In this document: positions 27,663 to 37,070 of the stretch, piece by piece
How positions within the stretch are numbered: position 1 is the first letter of the stretch
Layout: every line of letters starts with the position of its first letter
From: Ruminococcus sp.
GTDB lineage: Bacteria; Bacillota; Clostridia; Oscillospirales; Ruminococcaceae
Assembly (NCBI GenBank): GCA_017523285.1
Contig: JAFWWU010000037.1
Coordinates: forward strand, 1 to 44,509
DNA: 44,509 bases
Reading direction: 5' to 3'
The notes under the pieces: model-generated
The model's database searches: none
Seen by the model: only the letters and a program-made list of their open reading frames with translations
What the model was told of the DNA's origin: nothing
Made by a program: the position numbers and the translations under genes

Positions 27663-28979
27663 ATGAATAAAAGTAAAAATATTATACTTAAATTGCTGCT
27701 GATAAATTTAACAGCATTTACAGTTTTTTCTTCTTGCGATAAAAAGAATAGTATAACTGAGCCTGACGGCAAACTTGATAAATGTACACTCCGTTTTTCT
27801 TGGTGGGGTGGAGATGACCGCCATGAAGCAACACTTTCTGCAATAAAGCTATGGAATGAAAAGCATCCCGATATTGAAATAAAAGCAGAATATGGAGGTT
27901 GGGATGGCTGGACTCAGAAAATAAATACTCAGATGGCAGGTGATAACGAAGCCGATGTTATGCAGATAAACTACGATTGGCTTATTTCAATGTCATCTGA
28001 CGGAAAAGGCTTTTACGACCTTAACAAGCTTTCCGACTATATAGATTTTTCTGAGTATGACGATGAAATTCTTTCCTTCGGCACTCGTAATAATCATCTC
28101 AATGCCATTACAGTTTCAATGAGTGGCAGAGGTTTTTTCTATAATTCCGATTTGTATGAAGAATTGAATTTTACCTATCCTACAAATTGGGATGAGCTTA
28201 TTAATCTCGGAAAAGCATTTGAAAAGCATGACGTTTACCCGATTGACCTTGATATACAGTCTGGGGGTACTGCATGGTATCTGTGTGTTGTTTACGTTCA
28301 GCAGAAAACAGCTAAAACCTTTATCGATATGAATGGAAATCTTGGTTTTGATAAAGAAGATTTCAAAACAGCTCTTGATTTTTATTCTGAGCTTGAAGAA
28401 AACAAGGTAATAAGAACCATTAAAGACCGCATAGACAGCGATGGTGCAGACGCTTTATATCAATCACCTGCATTTATAGACGGAAAAATCGGCGGTGTTC
28501 TTGAATGGGGAAGCTCCGTTGGCAAATATGAGGCTGTCCTTGATGAAAATGTTCTTGAAGCGGGAGAATTTCTGTCAGATGAAAACGGCAATAAAGCAGG
28601 CTGGATGATAAAGCCTTCACTTATGTATGCAATAAGTGCTGATACTAAATATCCCGATGAAGCGGCAGAATTTCTGAATTTTCTGATGAGTGATGAGGAG
28701 TGTGCGAAAATTCTCGGAACAACAAGAGGGATTCCTGCAAACAATAAGATTTACAGCTATATGGAAGAAAACGATATGCTAAGTGGTATATCATATATTT
28801 CAACAGAAAAACTAAATGAAATAATGCCTGTAACTGTCAGTCCGTATATGGATTTACAGCAGATTAAGGATTACTGTAATACAGCACTTGAAAATGTTTC
28901 ATACGGAAAGGCTTCAACTTCTCAGGCGGCTGAGCAGTTATATACATCTATATCCGAATATCTGGAGAAAATCAAATAA
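27663..28979 (+). CDS. ABC transporter sugar-binding lipoprotein
   Basis: 438 aa. Lipoprotein signal peptide with lipobox FSSC (Cys25), then an extracellular solute-binding fold of family 1: LRFSWWGGDDRHEATLSAIK, FYNSDLYEELNFTYPTNWDE. The many Trp/Tyr residues suit oligosaccharide binding. The ATG at 27663 has AAGGAGG upstream; the longer frame would start before the promoter. Downstream permeases and a GH105-type hydrolase indicate that the ligand is a pectin-derived, probably unsaturated rhamnogalacturonan, oligosaccharide. Confidence 0.9.
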   Translation: MNKSKNIILKLLLINLTAFTVFSSCDKKNSITEPDGKLDKCTLRFSWWGGDDRHEATLSAIKLWNEKHPDIEIKAEYGGWDGWTQKINTQMAGDNEADVMQINYDWLISMSSDGKGFYDLNKLSDYIDFSEYDDEILSFGTRNNHLNAITVSMSGRGFFYNSDLYEELNFTYPTNWDELINLGKAFEKHDVYPIDLDIQSGGTAWYLCVVYVQQKTAKTFIDMNGNLGFDKEDFKTALDFYSELEENKVIRTIKDRIDSDGADALYQSPAFIDGKIGGVLEWGSSVGKYEAVLDENVLEAGEFLSDENGNKAGWMIKPSLMYAISADTKYPDEAAEFLNFLMSDEECAKILGTTRGIPANNKIYSYMEENDMLSGISYISTEKLNEIMPVTVSPYMDLQQIKDYCNTALENVSYGKASTSQAAEQLYTSISEYLEKIK

Positions 28980-29869
28980 TGCGAAAGAAAACTACATACA
29001 GAAATCCTGTTTCAACAAGTAAATATACAGGATTATTGCTTATCTCACCATTTTTAATCGGAGTAGCGGCATTTTTCATTTATCCGTTTATTTCGTCTTT
29101 CATAATGAGCCTGTATAATTACAGAATGAATATAACTCCCGACTTTATCGGCATAGATAATTATAAAAACATATTATCGGATAAAGCTGTAACAGAATCA
29201 TTTTGTGTTACGCTGAAATATATATTCACGCTTGTACCATTGAAAATGATTTTTTCGCTTTGTGTTGCACTTATTCTCAATATAGAATTAAAGTATATGG
29301 GAGTTTTCAGAACAATATATTATATTCCTTCAACTTTAGGCTCAAATATAGCAATTATCATATTATGGCGTTATCTTTTCACAACAGACGGACTGGTTAA
29401 TCAGGTTTTAGGAATAACAGGCTTACCCGCTGTAAGCTGGTATGGCGAGCCTGTACCTGCGCTATGGACTATAGTACTTCTCAGGGTATGGGAATTCGGC
29501 TCGTGTATGGTTATTTTTCTTGCGGCACTTCGTGATATTCCTAAGGAACAGTATGAAGCCGCTAAGGTTGACGGCTGCGGAAAGGTAAGAGCATTTTTCA
29601 GAATTACACTCCCCGCAATTAAAAATGTCTTTATAATGAATTTCATAATACAGCTTATAACAGCATTTCAGGAGTTCAATGCACCGTTTCTTATTACAGG
29701 AGGAAATCCTCTGAAAAAAACATATACATTTGCTATGCTTATTTATGACGAAGCATTTGCATATAACAATTTCGGATACGCGAATGCACTTTCATGGATA
29801 TTGTTTACCGTAACATTTATTGTAATATCAATAATTCTTATTCTGTGGAATAGATTAAAAAAGGATTAA
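28979..29869 (+). CDS. ABC sugar permease (MalF/UgpA type)
   Basis: 296 aa with six predicted membrane helices. The coupling EAA-type loop reads YEAAKVDGCGKVRAFFRITLP, which contacts the ATPase. The start overlaps the binding-protein stop by one base. No ATPase gene is in the operon, so a shared MsmX/MsiK-like ATPase encoded elsewhere is expected. Confidence 0.93.
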   Translation: MRKKTTYRNPVSTSKYTGLLLISPFLIGVAAFFIYPFISSFIMSLYNYRMNITPDFIGIDNYKNILSDKAVTESFCVTLKYIFTLVPLKMIFSLCVALILNIELKYMGVFRTIYYIPSTLGSNIAIIILWRYLFTTDGLVNQVLGITGLPAVSWYGEPVPALWTIVLLRVWEFGSCMVIFLAALRDIPKEQYEAAKVDGCGKVRAFFRITLPAIKNVFIMNFIIQLITAFQEFNAPFLITGGNPLKKTYTFAMLIYDEAFAYNNFGYANALSWILFTVTFIVISIILILWNRLKKD

Positions 29870-29872
29870 TCA

Positions 29873-30700
29873 ATGAGAAAATTTCTTATATATACATTTC
29901 TTGCAATAAGCTCTATTATAATGATATATCCGCTTTTGTGGCTTTTCGGAGCTTCAATGAAAAGCAACAGCGAGATTTTTACATCAATATGGTTTATACC
30001 GGAAAAAATTGATTTTTCAGCATATATAAATGCATGGAAATCGGCAGGAGGATATACAATACTTCATTTTCTGAAGAATACACTTCTTATAATAATCCCC
30101 AAGATTTTGTTTGCCGTTATTTCTTCAAGTGTTACCGCATACGGATTTGCAAGATTTGACTTTCCCTTCAGAAAAACAGCCTTTGCTCTGCTTTTTGCAG
30201 TAATGCTTATGCCTCAGATAGCAACAATGCTTCCGACCTATATAATGTGGAGAGAAATAGGCGTTCTTGATACATATATACCACTTACTCTACCGTCACT
30301 TTTTGCATGCGAGGGCGTATTTGTATTTATACTGATACAGTTTTTCGGAGGTATACCAAAAGAGCTTGACGAAGCGGCGGCAATTGACGGATGCGGTGCG
30401 TTAAAAACGCTTTTTTACATTCATGCACCATGCATAAGACCTGCAATTATATCAATAGCTGTCTTTACATTCTTATGGACAATGAATGATTTTATGACTC
30501 CGCTTATCTATATTTCATCGGTAGAGAAATACCCTCTTTCTCTTGCCCTTAGAATGTCAATGGATAGCACAGGGCAGGGATATGAACAGAATAAAATAAT
30601 AGCAATGTCAATTCTCGGACTAATACCCTCTATATCAGTTTTCGGATTGGCACAGAAGCAGTTTACTTCAGGAATAACAACAGGAGGAGTTTCAGGATAA
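29873..30700 (+). CDS. ABC sugar permease (MalG/UgpE type)
   Basis: 275 aa, six predicted membrane helices, EAA loop LDEAAAIDGCGALKTLFYIH. Forms the channel with the preceding permease. It starts 3 bp after it and its stop overlaps the next start by one base. The C-terminus FTSGITTGGVSG is typical. Confidence 0.93.
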   Translation: MRKFLIYTFLAISSIIMIYPLLWLFGASMKSNSEIFTSIWFIPEKIDFSAYINAWKSAGGYTILHFLKNTLLIIIPKILFAVISSSVTAYGFARFDFPFRKTAFALLFAVMLMPQIATMLPTYIMWREIGVLDTYIPLTLPSLFACEGVFVFILIQFFGGIPKELDEAAAIDGCGALKTLFYIHAPCIRPAIISIAVFTFLWTMNDFMTPLIYISSVEKYPLSLALRMSMDSTGQGYEQNKIIAMSILGLIPSISVFGLAQKQFTSGITTGGVSG

Positions 30701-31833
30701 TGAATACTGCAATAGGCAAAGCGGCAGAAAGCTATATATATAATCTGATACTAAAATCAGATAAAAATAATCCTGCCTGGAACAGCGAAAATAAGCTTTT
30801 TTCAAAGCAGAATAAATGGAATTACATTGATGCCTGTATTATTAAGGCACTCAGCGGATATTATGAAATTGAAAATAATGAAGCTGTTTTTGATTATATC
30901 AAGGATTTTATGGATAGCTATATAAATGAAGATAATTCCATAAAAACGCTGAATCCAAAAGAATTTAACTGTGATAACTATAACGGCGGAAAAAATCTGC
31001 TGTTTCTTTACAGAAAAACATCCGATGAAAAATATATTAAAGCCGCAGATTATCTTATTTCTCTCATAAATAATCATCCAAGGCTTAAAATCGGAAACTT
31101 ATGGCATAAAACAATATATCCGGATCAGATATGGCTTGACGGTACATATATGATGCTTCCGTTTATGGCTGAATATGCCAATATAAAGAATATTCCTGAT
31201 ATTTATGCCGATATAAGAAATCAGCTTGAAAATATCAGGAATATAATGAAAGACGATAAAACAGGGCTTTATTATCATGGCTATGATGAAAGCAGAAGAA
31301 GCTTGTGGTGCAATGAAGAAAGCGGCTTATCATCTGAATTCTGGCTTCGTTCAAATTGCTGGCTGTGTACAGCACTTGTCGATTTGTATGAGCTTGTAAA
31401 AGAAAAGGATATGTCAGATTTTATCTCCGATATGCTTACAGAACTGCTCAGAGCGTTATATAGCTTTCAACAGAATAATAATATGCTCAGACAGCTTCCG
31501 CTATGTGATAACGTAAGGAATTACGATGAAACAAGCGGTACGGCATTATATTCATATTCAGCTATCAAGGCTTCGAATATGAATATAACCGACGAATTCT
31601 TAAACAGTGGAATTAATGCACTTGAATCAATAGCTGATAATTATATATCAGAGATTGAAAATGAAATTCCTGTGCTTAAAAATATATGTCTTGTTGCAGG
31701 TCTTGGCGGAGAAAATAACAGAAATGGCTCAGCTGAGTATTATTTAAGCGAACCTGTTGTTAAAAATGATGCTAAGGGAATTGCTCCATTTATTATGGCA
31801 TATACAGAATACAGAAAATCAAAGTCCCGATAA
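30700..31833 (+). CDS. GH105/GH88-like unsaturated rhamnogalacturonyl hydrolase
   Basis: 377 aa, cytoplasmic (no signal peptide), alpha/alpha-barrel. Motifs of the YteR family: IWLDGTYMMLPF with the catalytic Asp, GLYYHGYDES, EFWLRSNCWLCTALVDL (usually FWGRxNGW), and YDETSGTALYSY. The family hydrates the unsaturated uronic acid left by pectate/rhamnogalacturonan lyases and releases it. Its place after an importer fits degradation of imported fragments. The family's FWGRANGW motif reads FWLRSNCW here, so exact substrate may differ. Its 3' end overlaps the opposite radical SAM gene by 15 bp. Confidence 0.82.
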   Translation: MNTAIGKAAESYIYNLILKSDKNNPAWNSENKLFSKQNKWNYIDACIIKALSGYYEIENNEAVFDYIKDFMDSYINEDNSIKTLNPKEFNCDNYNGGKNLLFLYRKTSDEKYIKAADYLISLINNHPRLKIGNLWHKTIYPDQIWLDGTYMMLPFMAEYANIKNIPDIYADIRNQLENIRNIMKDDKTGLYYHGYDESRRSLWCNEESGLSSEFWLRSNCWLCTALVDLYELVKEKDMSDFISDMLTELLRALYSFQQNNNMLRQLPLCDNVRNYDETSGTALYSYSAIKASNMNITDEFLNSGINALESIADNYISEIENEIPVLKNICLVAGLGGENNRNGSAEYYLSEPVVKNDAKGIAPFIMAYTEYRKSKSR

Positions 31834-32706
31834 ATCAAAAATCGGAGTATAATCTGATTTTGCAGATGTTTTATCCTGCATATAACCTTTAAAACCATAA
31901 TCAACCGCTTTATTGACAACGGAGTAATATTCCATTTTTGTTATAAGGCGGTTTATTTCGGTGTAGTTTTTACGCACGTTTTCGTTCGGCGTATACTGGC
32001 TCATAAGGCTTATAAGAAAGCTGTCAGCAGATATATTTTCATTAATCCACTCCATTATTTTAATGGAGTCTTTTCTTAGCGTAGGAATTACAAGATGTCT
32101 TATAATAGTGCCTTTTTTTAGCATTTCTCCGTCAAACTTAGGCTTTCCTGTCTGCTTAATCATTTCAAGGACAGCCGCTGATGCAAATTCAAAATAATCA
32201 GATACACCCGAATATTTCAAAGCAACTGAATTATCATAATACTTCAAATCAGGGAGATAAATGTCAATATATCCATTTAAATCTCTGATTACGGATAAAA
32301 GCTCATAGCCGCCGCAATTATATATTACAGGTATATTCAGCTTATGCTTTACAAGGTCAAGCGCCTTGATTATTTCATAAACGAAATGTGTTGGCGTTAC
32401 AAGGTCAATATTTGAAGCACCCTCATTCTGCAATTCAAGAAAAATATCCGCAAGACGTTCAATCGTAACAGGCTTTCCGTAATTGTCTGTACTGATTGAA
32501 TAATTCTGACAGTAAACGCATTTAAGATTACATCCCGAAAAGAATACAGCGCCTGCACCATTGCCGCCGCAGATACAGTTTTCCTCCCATTTATGAAGAA
32601 CAGCTTTAGAAGCATAAATCTCATTTGTAAATCCACAGAAGCCTTTATTTATATTTCGGTCTGTTCTGCATTTTCTCGGACAGCATAAACAGCTGATATT
32701 ATTCAT
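31819..32706 (-). CDS. Radical SAM protein, PflX (COG1313) type
   Basis: 295 aa. The radical SAM cluster motif is SGCNLKCVYCQNYSIS (CxxxCxxC). An N-terminal Cys-rich region CLCCPRKCRTDRNINKGFCG may bind a second cluster or zinc, as in PflX-type proteins related to pyruvate-formate-lyase activase. Their substrate is not established. Divergent from the HAD gene, convergent with GH105. Confidence 0.85.
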   Translation of the reverse strand: MNNISCLCCPRKCRTDRNINKGFCGFTNEIYASKAVLHKWEENCICGGNGAGAVFFSGCNLKCVYCQNYSISTDNYGKPVTIERLADIFLELQNEGASNIDLVTPTHFVYEIIKALDLVKHKLNIPVIYNCGGYELLSVIRDLNGYIDIYLPDLKYYDNSVALKYSGVSDYFEFASAAVLEMIKQTGKPKFDGEMLKKGTIIRHLVIPTLRKDSIKIMEWINENISADSFLISLMSQYTPNENVRKNYTEINRLITKMEYYSVVNKAVDYGFKGYMQDKTSAKSDYTPIFDLSGL

Positions 32707-32741
32707 AGAAATCTCCGTTCATAATGTGTTTTTCAATTAAA

Positions 32742-32770
32742 ATTATATCATATAAATCAGATTTAGGCAA
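32742..32770 (-). promoter_or_regulatory. Promoter of the radical SAM gene
   Basis: Minus strand TTGCCT (32765-32770), 17-bp spacer, TATAAT (32742-32747). Confidence 0.65.
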
Positions 32771-32776
32771 TTATGT

Positions 32777-32805
32777 TTGACATTTTTTGAAAAAGGAATT
32801 ATAAT
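32777..32805 (+). promoter_or_regulatory. Promoter of the HAD phosphatase gene
   Basis: TTGACA (32777-32782), 17-bp spacer, TATAAT (32800-32805), back to back with the promoter of the radical SAM gene. Confidence 0.85.
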
Positions 32806-32836
32806 AATTCAGTACGAATTATTTAGGAGTGTTAAA

Positions 32837-33625
32837 ATGAAAAAAGCATTATTTTTTGATATAGACGGAACGATTGTAGTCGAAAATGAAAACTTCGACA
32901 TCCCTCAGAGTACAATAAATGCACTTAAAAAAGCAAAGGAAAACGGTCATTATTTATTTATTAATTCAGGCAGAACATACTTCAACATCGAAGAAAGAAT
33001 AAGAAATCTCGGATTTGACGGCTATCTATGCGGTTGCGGAACACATATCGAGCTTAATGGTACAGAGCTTCTTTATAATACTTTATCACCTGAGCTTTGC
33101 AAAAAAATTATTGAGCTTAACAGAAAATGCAATGCAATTCCATTATATGAAAGACGTGATAATGTATTTTTCGATAATAATTGCAGGCGTTGCGATGAGC
33201 TTGAAGAATTCAGGGAATATTTCATAAAAATCGGATCAGATGTAAATCTCCCGATTGATAATGCCGATTTTTATTTCGATAAATTTGTTATATGGTCTGA
33301 TAGTGATACCGATATGGAGCTTTTCAGAAAAGAAGCCTCAGAATATTTTTCAATCATAGACCGTGGCAATGATTTTTATGAAAATATACCGCTTGGCTTT
33401 TCAAAAGCTACTGCAATTGATGTAATTTTAAAAAAGCTTGATATTCCATACGAAAACGCCTATGCGTTAGGCGACAGTACAAATGATTTGCCTATGCTTC
33501 AAGCTGTGCCGAATAGCATCGCTATGGGGCAGGGGACATCAATTCATAAATATGTTTCATTTGTAACTAAAAATATCGAGGACGACGGAATAGAATATGC
33601 ATTAAAGCATTTTGGTATAATCTGA
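32837..33625 (+). CDS. HAD superfamily hydrolase, Cof subfamily
   Basis: 262 aa phosphatase. Motif I ALFFDIDGTIV (nucleophile and acid Asp), motif II NSGRT, motif III Lys near FSKATAI, motif IV LGDSTNDLPML. The C2-type cap of about 100 residues lies between motifs II and III, the Cof/YbjI layout. Such enzymes dephosphorylate sugar phosphates or cofactors, and the substrate cannot be read from sequence. ATG at 32837 with AGGAG at 32825-32829. Confidence 0.9.
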   Translation: MKKALFFDIDGTIVVENENFDIPQSTINALKKAKENGHYLFINSGRTYFNIEERIRNLGFDGYLCGCGTHIELNGTELLYNTLSPELCKKIIELNRKCNAIPLYERRDNVFFDNNCRRCDELEEFREYFIKIGSDVNLPIDNADFYFDKFVIWSDSDTDMELFRKEASEYFSIIDRGNDFYENIPLGFSKATAIDVILKKLDIPYENAYALGDSTNDLPMLQAVPNSIAMGQGTSIHKYVSFVTKNIEDDGIEYALKHFGII

Positions 33626-33755
33626 GATACTTTTATTTTGAAATATTTTTATTCAATTTACATAAAAGCCAACAAAGATGTATGTGCAGTATTACATATA
33701 TGCAAAATATGTCAAAAATTGCGATTAATTTCTCATTTTTTGTGATTGCGGTCAA

Positions 33756-33784
33756 TTGAAAACATATTTTTTCTGTGATATAAT
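33756..33784 (+). promoter_or_regulatory. Promoter of the phosphofructokinase gene
   Basis: TTGAAA (33756-33761), 17-bp spacer, TATAAT (33779-33784). Confidence 0.75.
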
Positions 33785-33850
33785 GAATTTGTATGAGATT
33801 CGACATACATAAGCAAATACCCCGTAATATATGTGAGAGGAATGTTTTAT

Positions 33851-35083
33851 TTGCAGAATAATCGAATGAACATTGTTGTTGCACAGTCAGGCGGACCTAC
33901 ATGTGCAATAAATGCATCGCTTGTCGGCGTTTTCAAAAGAGGAAAGCTTTCCGACAAAATCGGCACAATCTATGGCTCTGTAAACGGAATCAACGGTATC
34001 ATAGGTGATAATCTTGTTGATTTATCGGATTATCTCAAAACAGACGATGATCTTGATCTGCTTGTCAACACACCGTCAACCGTTCTCGGTTCATGCCGTT
34101 ACAAGCTCGCTGATGTTGAAAAGGATGAAACCGATTATATTAAAATTCTGGAAACACTCAGAAAGTATAATATCGGTATGTTTTTCTATATCGGTGGTAA
34201 TGATTCAATGGATACTGTTCTGAAGCTTTCCGAATATTTCAGCAAAAATAACATTGATATAAAGGTTATTGGTATTCCTAAAACTATCGATAACGATTTA
34301 TGCGGTACAGATCACAGCCCTGGATTTGGCTCAGCGGCGAAATATGTTGCGGCAACTGTTCAGGAAATTGCAAGAGATAGCCGTGTATACAGCGTAAAAT
34401 CAGTTACAATCATAGAAATAATGGGCAGACATGCAGGCTGGCTTACAGCTTCAAGCTGTTGCCTCAGAGCAAATGGCGAAATCGCTCCCCACCTTATTTA
34501 TCTTCCGGAGGTTGAATTTAACTCTGAAAAATTCATTGAAGATGTAAAGCGTGTACAAGCTGAACACGATGCAGTAATTGTTGCTGTATCTGAGGGTGTA
34601 CGCAATGAGGATGGTAATTTTGCGGCTGAAGATTTCCAGTCACAGAAATCAGATGCATTCGGTCACCAGTATCTTGCAGGTATCGGCAAATACCTTGAAA
34701 ACCTCGTTTCAGATAAGATAGGATGCAAGGTACGTTCAATTGAGCTTAATGTTATGCAGAGATGCAGTTCACATATTGCTTCTCTTACCGACCTTGAAGA
34801 ATCCGAGAAAATCGGAGCAAAGGCAATTGAAGCTGCACTTGATGGAAAAACAGGCCGTATGATGTGCTATGTCCGTGAAAGCAATTCACCATATACTATG
34901 AACATTTCAGATGTAGCTGTTTCAGAAACTGCAAATCACGAAAAATTCTTCCCGACTGAATGGATAACAGAGGATAAGAATAATGTTACAGATGAAGCTG
35001 TTGATTATTTCCTCCCACTTATTCAGGGCGAAAACACTATAAAAATGAAGAATGGAATGCCTGTTCATTTCGTAATAGATTAA
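33851..35083 (+). CDS. 6-phosphofructokinase, pyrophosphate-dependent type
   Basis: 410 aa. N-terminal PFK fold VAQSGGPTCAINASLVG. The motif that sets the phosphoryl donor reads GGNDS (115-119), where ATP enzymes have GGDGS. The next motif is PKTIDNDL with Lys144, where ATP enzymes have Gly. Both changes mark pyrophosphate users. EIMGRHAGWLTAS binds fructose-6-phosphate. TTG at 33851 is preferred because AGAGGA sits 8 nt before it; the ATG at 33842 touches that site. Use of PPi saves ATP in glycolysis. Confidence 0.83.
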   Translation: MQNNRMNIVVAQSGGPTCAINASLVGVFKRGKLSDKIGTIYGSVNGINGIIGDNLVDLSDYLKTDDDLDLLVNTPSTVLGSCRYKLADVEKDETDYIKILETLRKYNIGMFFYIGGNDSMDTVLKLSEYFSKNNIDIKVIGIPKTIDNDLCGTDHSPGFGSAAKYVAATVQEIARDSRVYSVKSVTIIEIMGRHAGWLTASSCCLRANGEIAPHLIYLPEVEFNSEKFIEDVKRVQAEHDAVIVAVSEGVRNEDGNFAAEDFQSQKSDAFGHQYLAGIGKYLENLVSDKIGCKVRSIELNVMQRCSSHIASLTDLEESEKIGAKAIEAALDGKTGRMMCYVRESNSPYTMNISDVAVSETANHEKFFPTEWITEDKNNVTDEAVDYFLPLIQGENTIKMKNGMPVHFVID

Positions 35084-35104
35084 TATAATAAATATTCTTA
35101 TATA

Positions 35105-35139
35105 AAAAGGCTGTGCGATAATTAATTGCACAGCCTTTT
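35105..35139. terminator. Bidirectional terminator between pfk and cotH-like gene
   Basis: AAAAGGCTGTGC (35105-35116) pairs with GCACAGCCTTTT (35128-35139). A-run on one side and T-run on the other serve both strands. Confidence 0.85.
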
Positions 35140-35143
35140 ACTA

Positions 35144-36760
35144 TTATTTATGCCAATTTGAATTCAAAAATTCAACTCTTGATTTAAGCCACTCGGAAAG
35201 ATAATCAGCCGCCTCTGCCTGAGTTTTACAGCTTGCCGCTTTTTCAGAAAGCTCCATAGCAAATGAATCATTATTTATGATGTTATTCCATTTTTTATAG
35301 TTTCTTTCAAAAGCAAGAGCACATCTTTCCTTATCACTTTCAATAAGTGAATATGCACGCTCAAAAACTCCGCTGTCATAAGCTTCTGTCCATTTTTCCT
35401 TGATTATATCCTGAAACCAGTCTTCGTAAATTATAACTGCAAGCCATGGATTTATTGTAACATATTCACCGTTACCCTCAGGGCCTCCGTTTACATCAGG
35501 AACAATATTAGCGGCATAAAAGCCTGTTCCGTCAGCACAGCGGTCTTTGTTACCCATTGCTGAATCAAAATCCCACGGCGCTTCAAACACAAGCTTTTTT
35601 GTACCCTCAGCACCGAAATCAGCACTCATATAGAAGCTTGACCAATATATATCAGCGTCACAGGTAAGCTCGCTTATAATATACATATCAGCAAGCGAAT
35701 TGACGTCAACAACTCTTTTTACAGCTTCTTCCGATGTGATTGAAGTATCTTCTGATATTTCGGTAAATTCAGGATTGAATACATATGCCTTATCTTCATA
35801 AGCGGCATAATACATAATCTTATACACATCATTTACAAAGCCTGAAATAAAATCTTTCTGCTCCTGAGCATATATATCGTTTTTGATTGAAATACCGATA
35901 TCCTTTTTATCATCACCAAGACACTGCATAGTTTTTCCGCTGCCATTATTGCCATCGAAAGGAATAAGCGGAGCATTATCGGCATAATCAACATGGAATT
36001 GCTGCAATTCAGGCTCATTTACAAAATAACCATCAAATTCCATAAAATATCCGATATCTGTACCTGTATAACCCTGTAAAGCCTCTGTGATATTTACTCT
36101 GTCAGGGTTTATCTGCTGCATTTCAGCAAGCAAGTATACTCCCCAGTATTCATTGTTAATGCGTACTTCAACAAATTCTGCATCAGAGGTATATAATCCG
36201 TCTTTTTCAAGAATTTCACTGGCAATAGAAAGCGCAGTCTTGTTTCTGAGCATTGAAGCGTCTTTATATTCAGCAAGAAGCAACCAGTTTTTCATTTGTG
36301 CCCCATCATTAAGACCAAGCATATTCTGCTTCTGTGCGAATTTAATTTTCAAAGCCTTTTTATCGTATGTGGTAGTCCAGTTTCCACGAGCCTTAACCTG
36401 TGCGTCAATACCGCTTAAAAGAACTGTATTATCTGTATCTGTGAGAGTTATTTTACAGGCTTCATAATAAGGTTCAGGCGGCATCTGGTAGTTCGGAGTC
36501 CATGAAGCAATTGATTCAGCTACATGACGGGTTACAGGCTTGGTTACAAAATCAAGAACATTTTCAGCCTGATTTACAGTTTCAATTGAAAGCAGAGGTA
36601 TTGAGAGATCATCACTTGTATGAAAGTTTTCTGAAGCAGTAGTTGAATCTGGATTAATTGCAGATATATCGGAATCTGAAGTTTTATTTTTTGATTCTGA
36701 GCATCCCACAAGCAGTAAAGCTGCTGCAAGAGGAAGAATCTTTTTAAAGTATCTGAACAT
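35144..36760 (-). CDS. CotH-like kinase-domain lipoprotein
   Basis: 538 aa. Signal peptide with lipobox LVGC (Cys20), Ser/Thr-rich linker, then a CotH domain. KARGNWTTTYDKKALKIKF (123-141), WGVYLLAEMQQINPDRVNI (206-224) and APWDFDSAMGN correspond to the ATP-binding and metal motifs of spore-coat kinase CotH. In ruminococci such domains also occur in secreted fibre-binding proteins. Here no dockerin is present; the protein is tethered to the membrane. ATG at 36760 with GGAG upstream. Substrate unknown. Confidence 0.85.
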   Translation of the reverse strand: MFRYFKKILPLAAALLLVGCSESKNKTSDSDISAINPDSTTASENFHTSDDLSIPLLSIETVNQAENVLDFVTKPVTRHVAESIASWTPNYQMPPEPYYEACKITLTDTDNTVLLSGIDAQVKARGNWTTTYDKKALKIKFAQKQNMLGLNDGAQMKNWLLLAEYKDASMLRNKTALSIASEILEKDGLYTSDAEFVEVRINNEYWGVYLLAEMQQINPDRVNITEALQGYTGTDIGYFMEFDGYFVNEPELQQFHVDYADNAPLIPFDGNNGSGKTMQCLGDDKKDIGISIKNDIYAQEQKDFISGFVNDVYKIMYYAAYEDKAYVFNPEFTEISEDTSITSEEAVKRVVDVNSLADMYIISELTCDADIYWSSFYMSADFGAEGTKKLVFEAPWDFDSAMGNKDRCADGTGFYAANIVPDVNGGPEGNGEYVTINPWLAVIIYEDWFQDIIKEKWTEAYDSGVFERAYSLIESDKERCALAFERNYKKWNNIINNDSFAMELSEKAASCKTQAEAADYLSEWLKSRVEFLNSNWHK

Positions 36761-37070
36761 AGATTTGCTCCTGTTATAAGTTTGTTATTTGTAATTATAC
36801 CATAAATATAAATGAATTTCAATCTTAATATTGCTGTATATCAGATTTATAAATATATATTGTGCTTTACTTGATACCTATATGTATGCTATAATATAAA
36901 AAGCGTCATATTCAAGTAATAGTTAAAAAATAAAAATATATATTTTTATGTCCGATTGCATCGGCTTCATACGAATGTATATTATGAATCGGTTCAATAC
37001 TGCTCAGGAATAAAGCTTGAGGAAAAATATTGCTGTATATTAATACAGCAAAAAAGGATGGGGTGTAAAA
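36761..37070. other. Divergent regulatory region between cotH-like and sigma factor genes
   Basis: 310 bp without a gene. Besides the cotH promoter it has an extended -10 (TGCTATAAT, 36888-36896) likely for the sigma operon with a weak -35 near 36867, a hairpin CCGAT/ATCGG near 36953-36965, and a 9-bp stem TTGCTGTAT/ATACAGCAA just before the sigma gene (about 37029-37050). The last lacks a T-run on the plus strand. I see no clear ECF-type GAAC promoter. Confidence 0.5.
36794..36822 (-). promoter_or_regulatory. Promoter of the CotH-like gene
   Basis: Minus strand TTGAAA (36817-36822), 17-bp spacer, TATAAT (36794-36799). Confidence 0.75.

Noticed and set aside
37029-37050. Hairpin before the sigma factor gene as a terminator
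   Set aside because: The stem TTGCTGTAT/ATACAGCAA is followed by A residues on the plus strand. A T-rich tail exists only on the minus strand, where no gene ends nearby.
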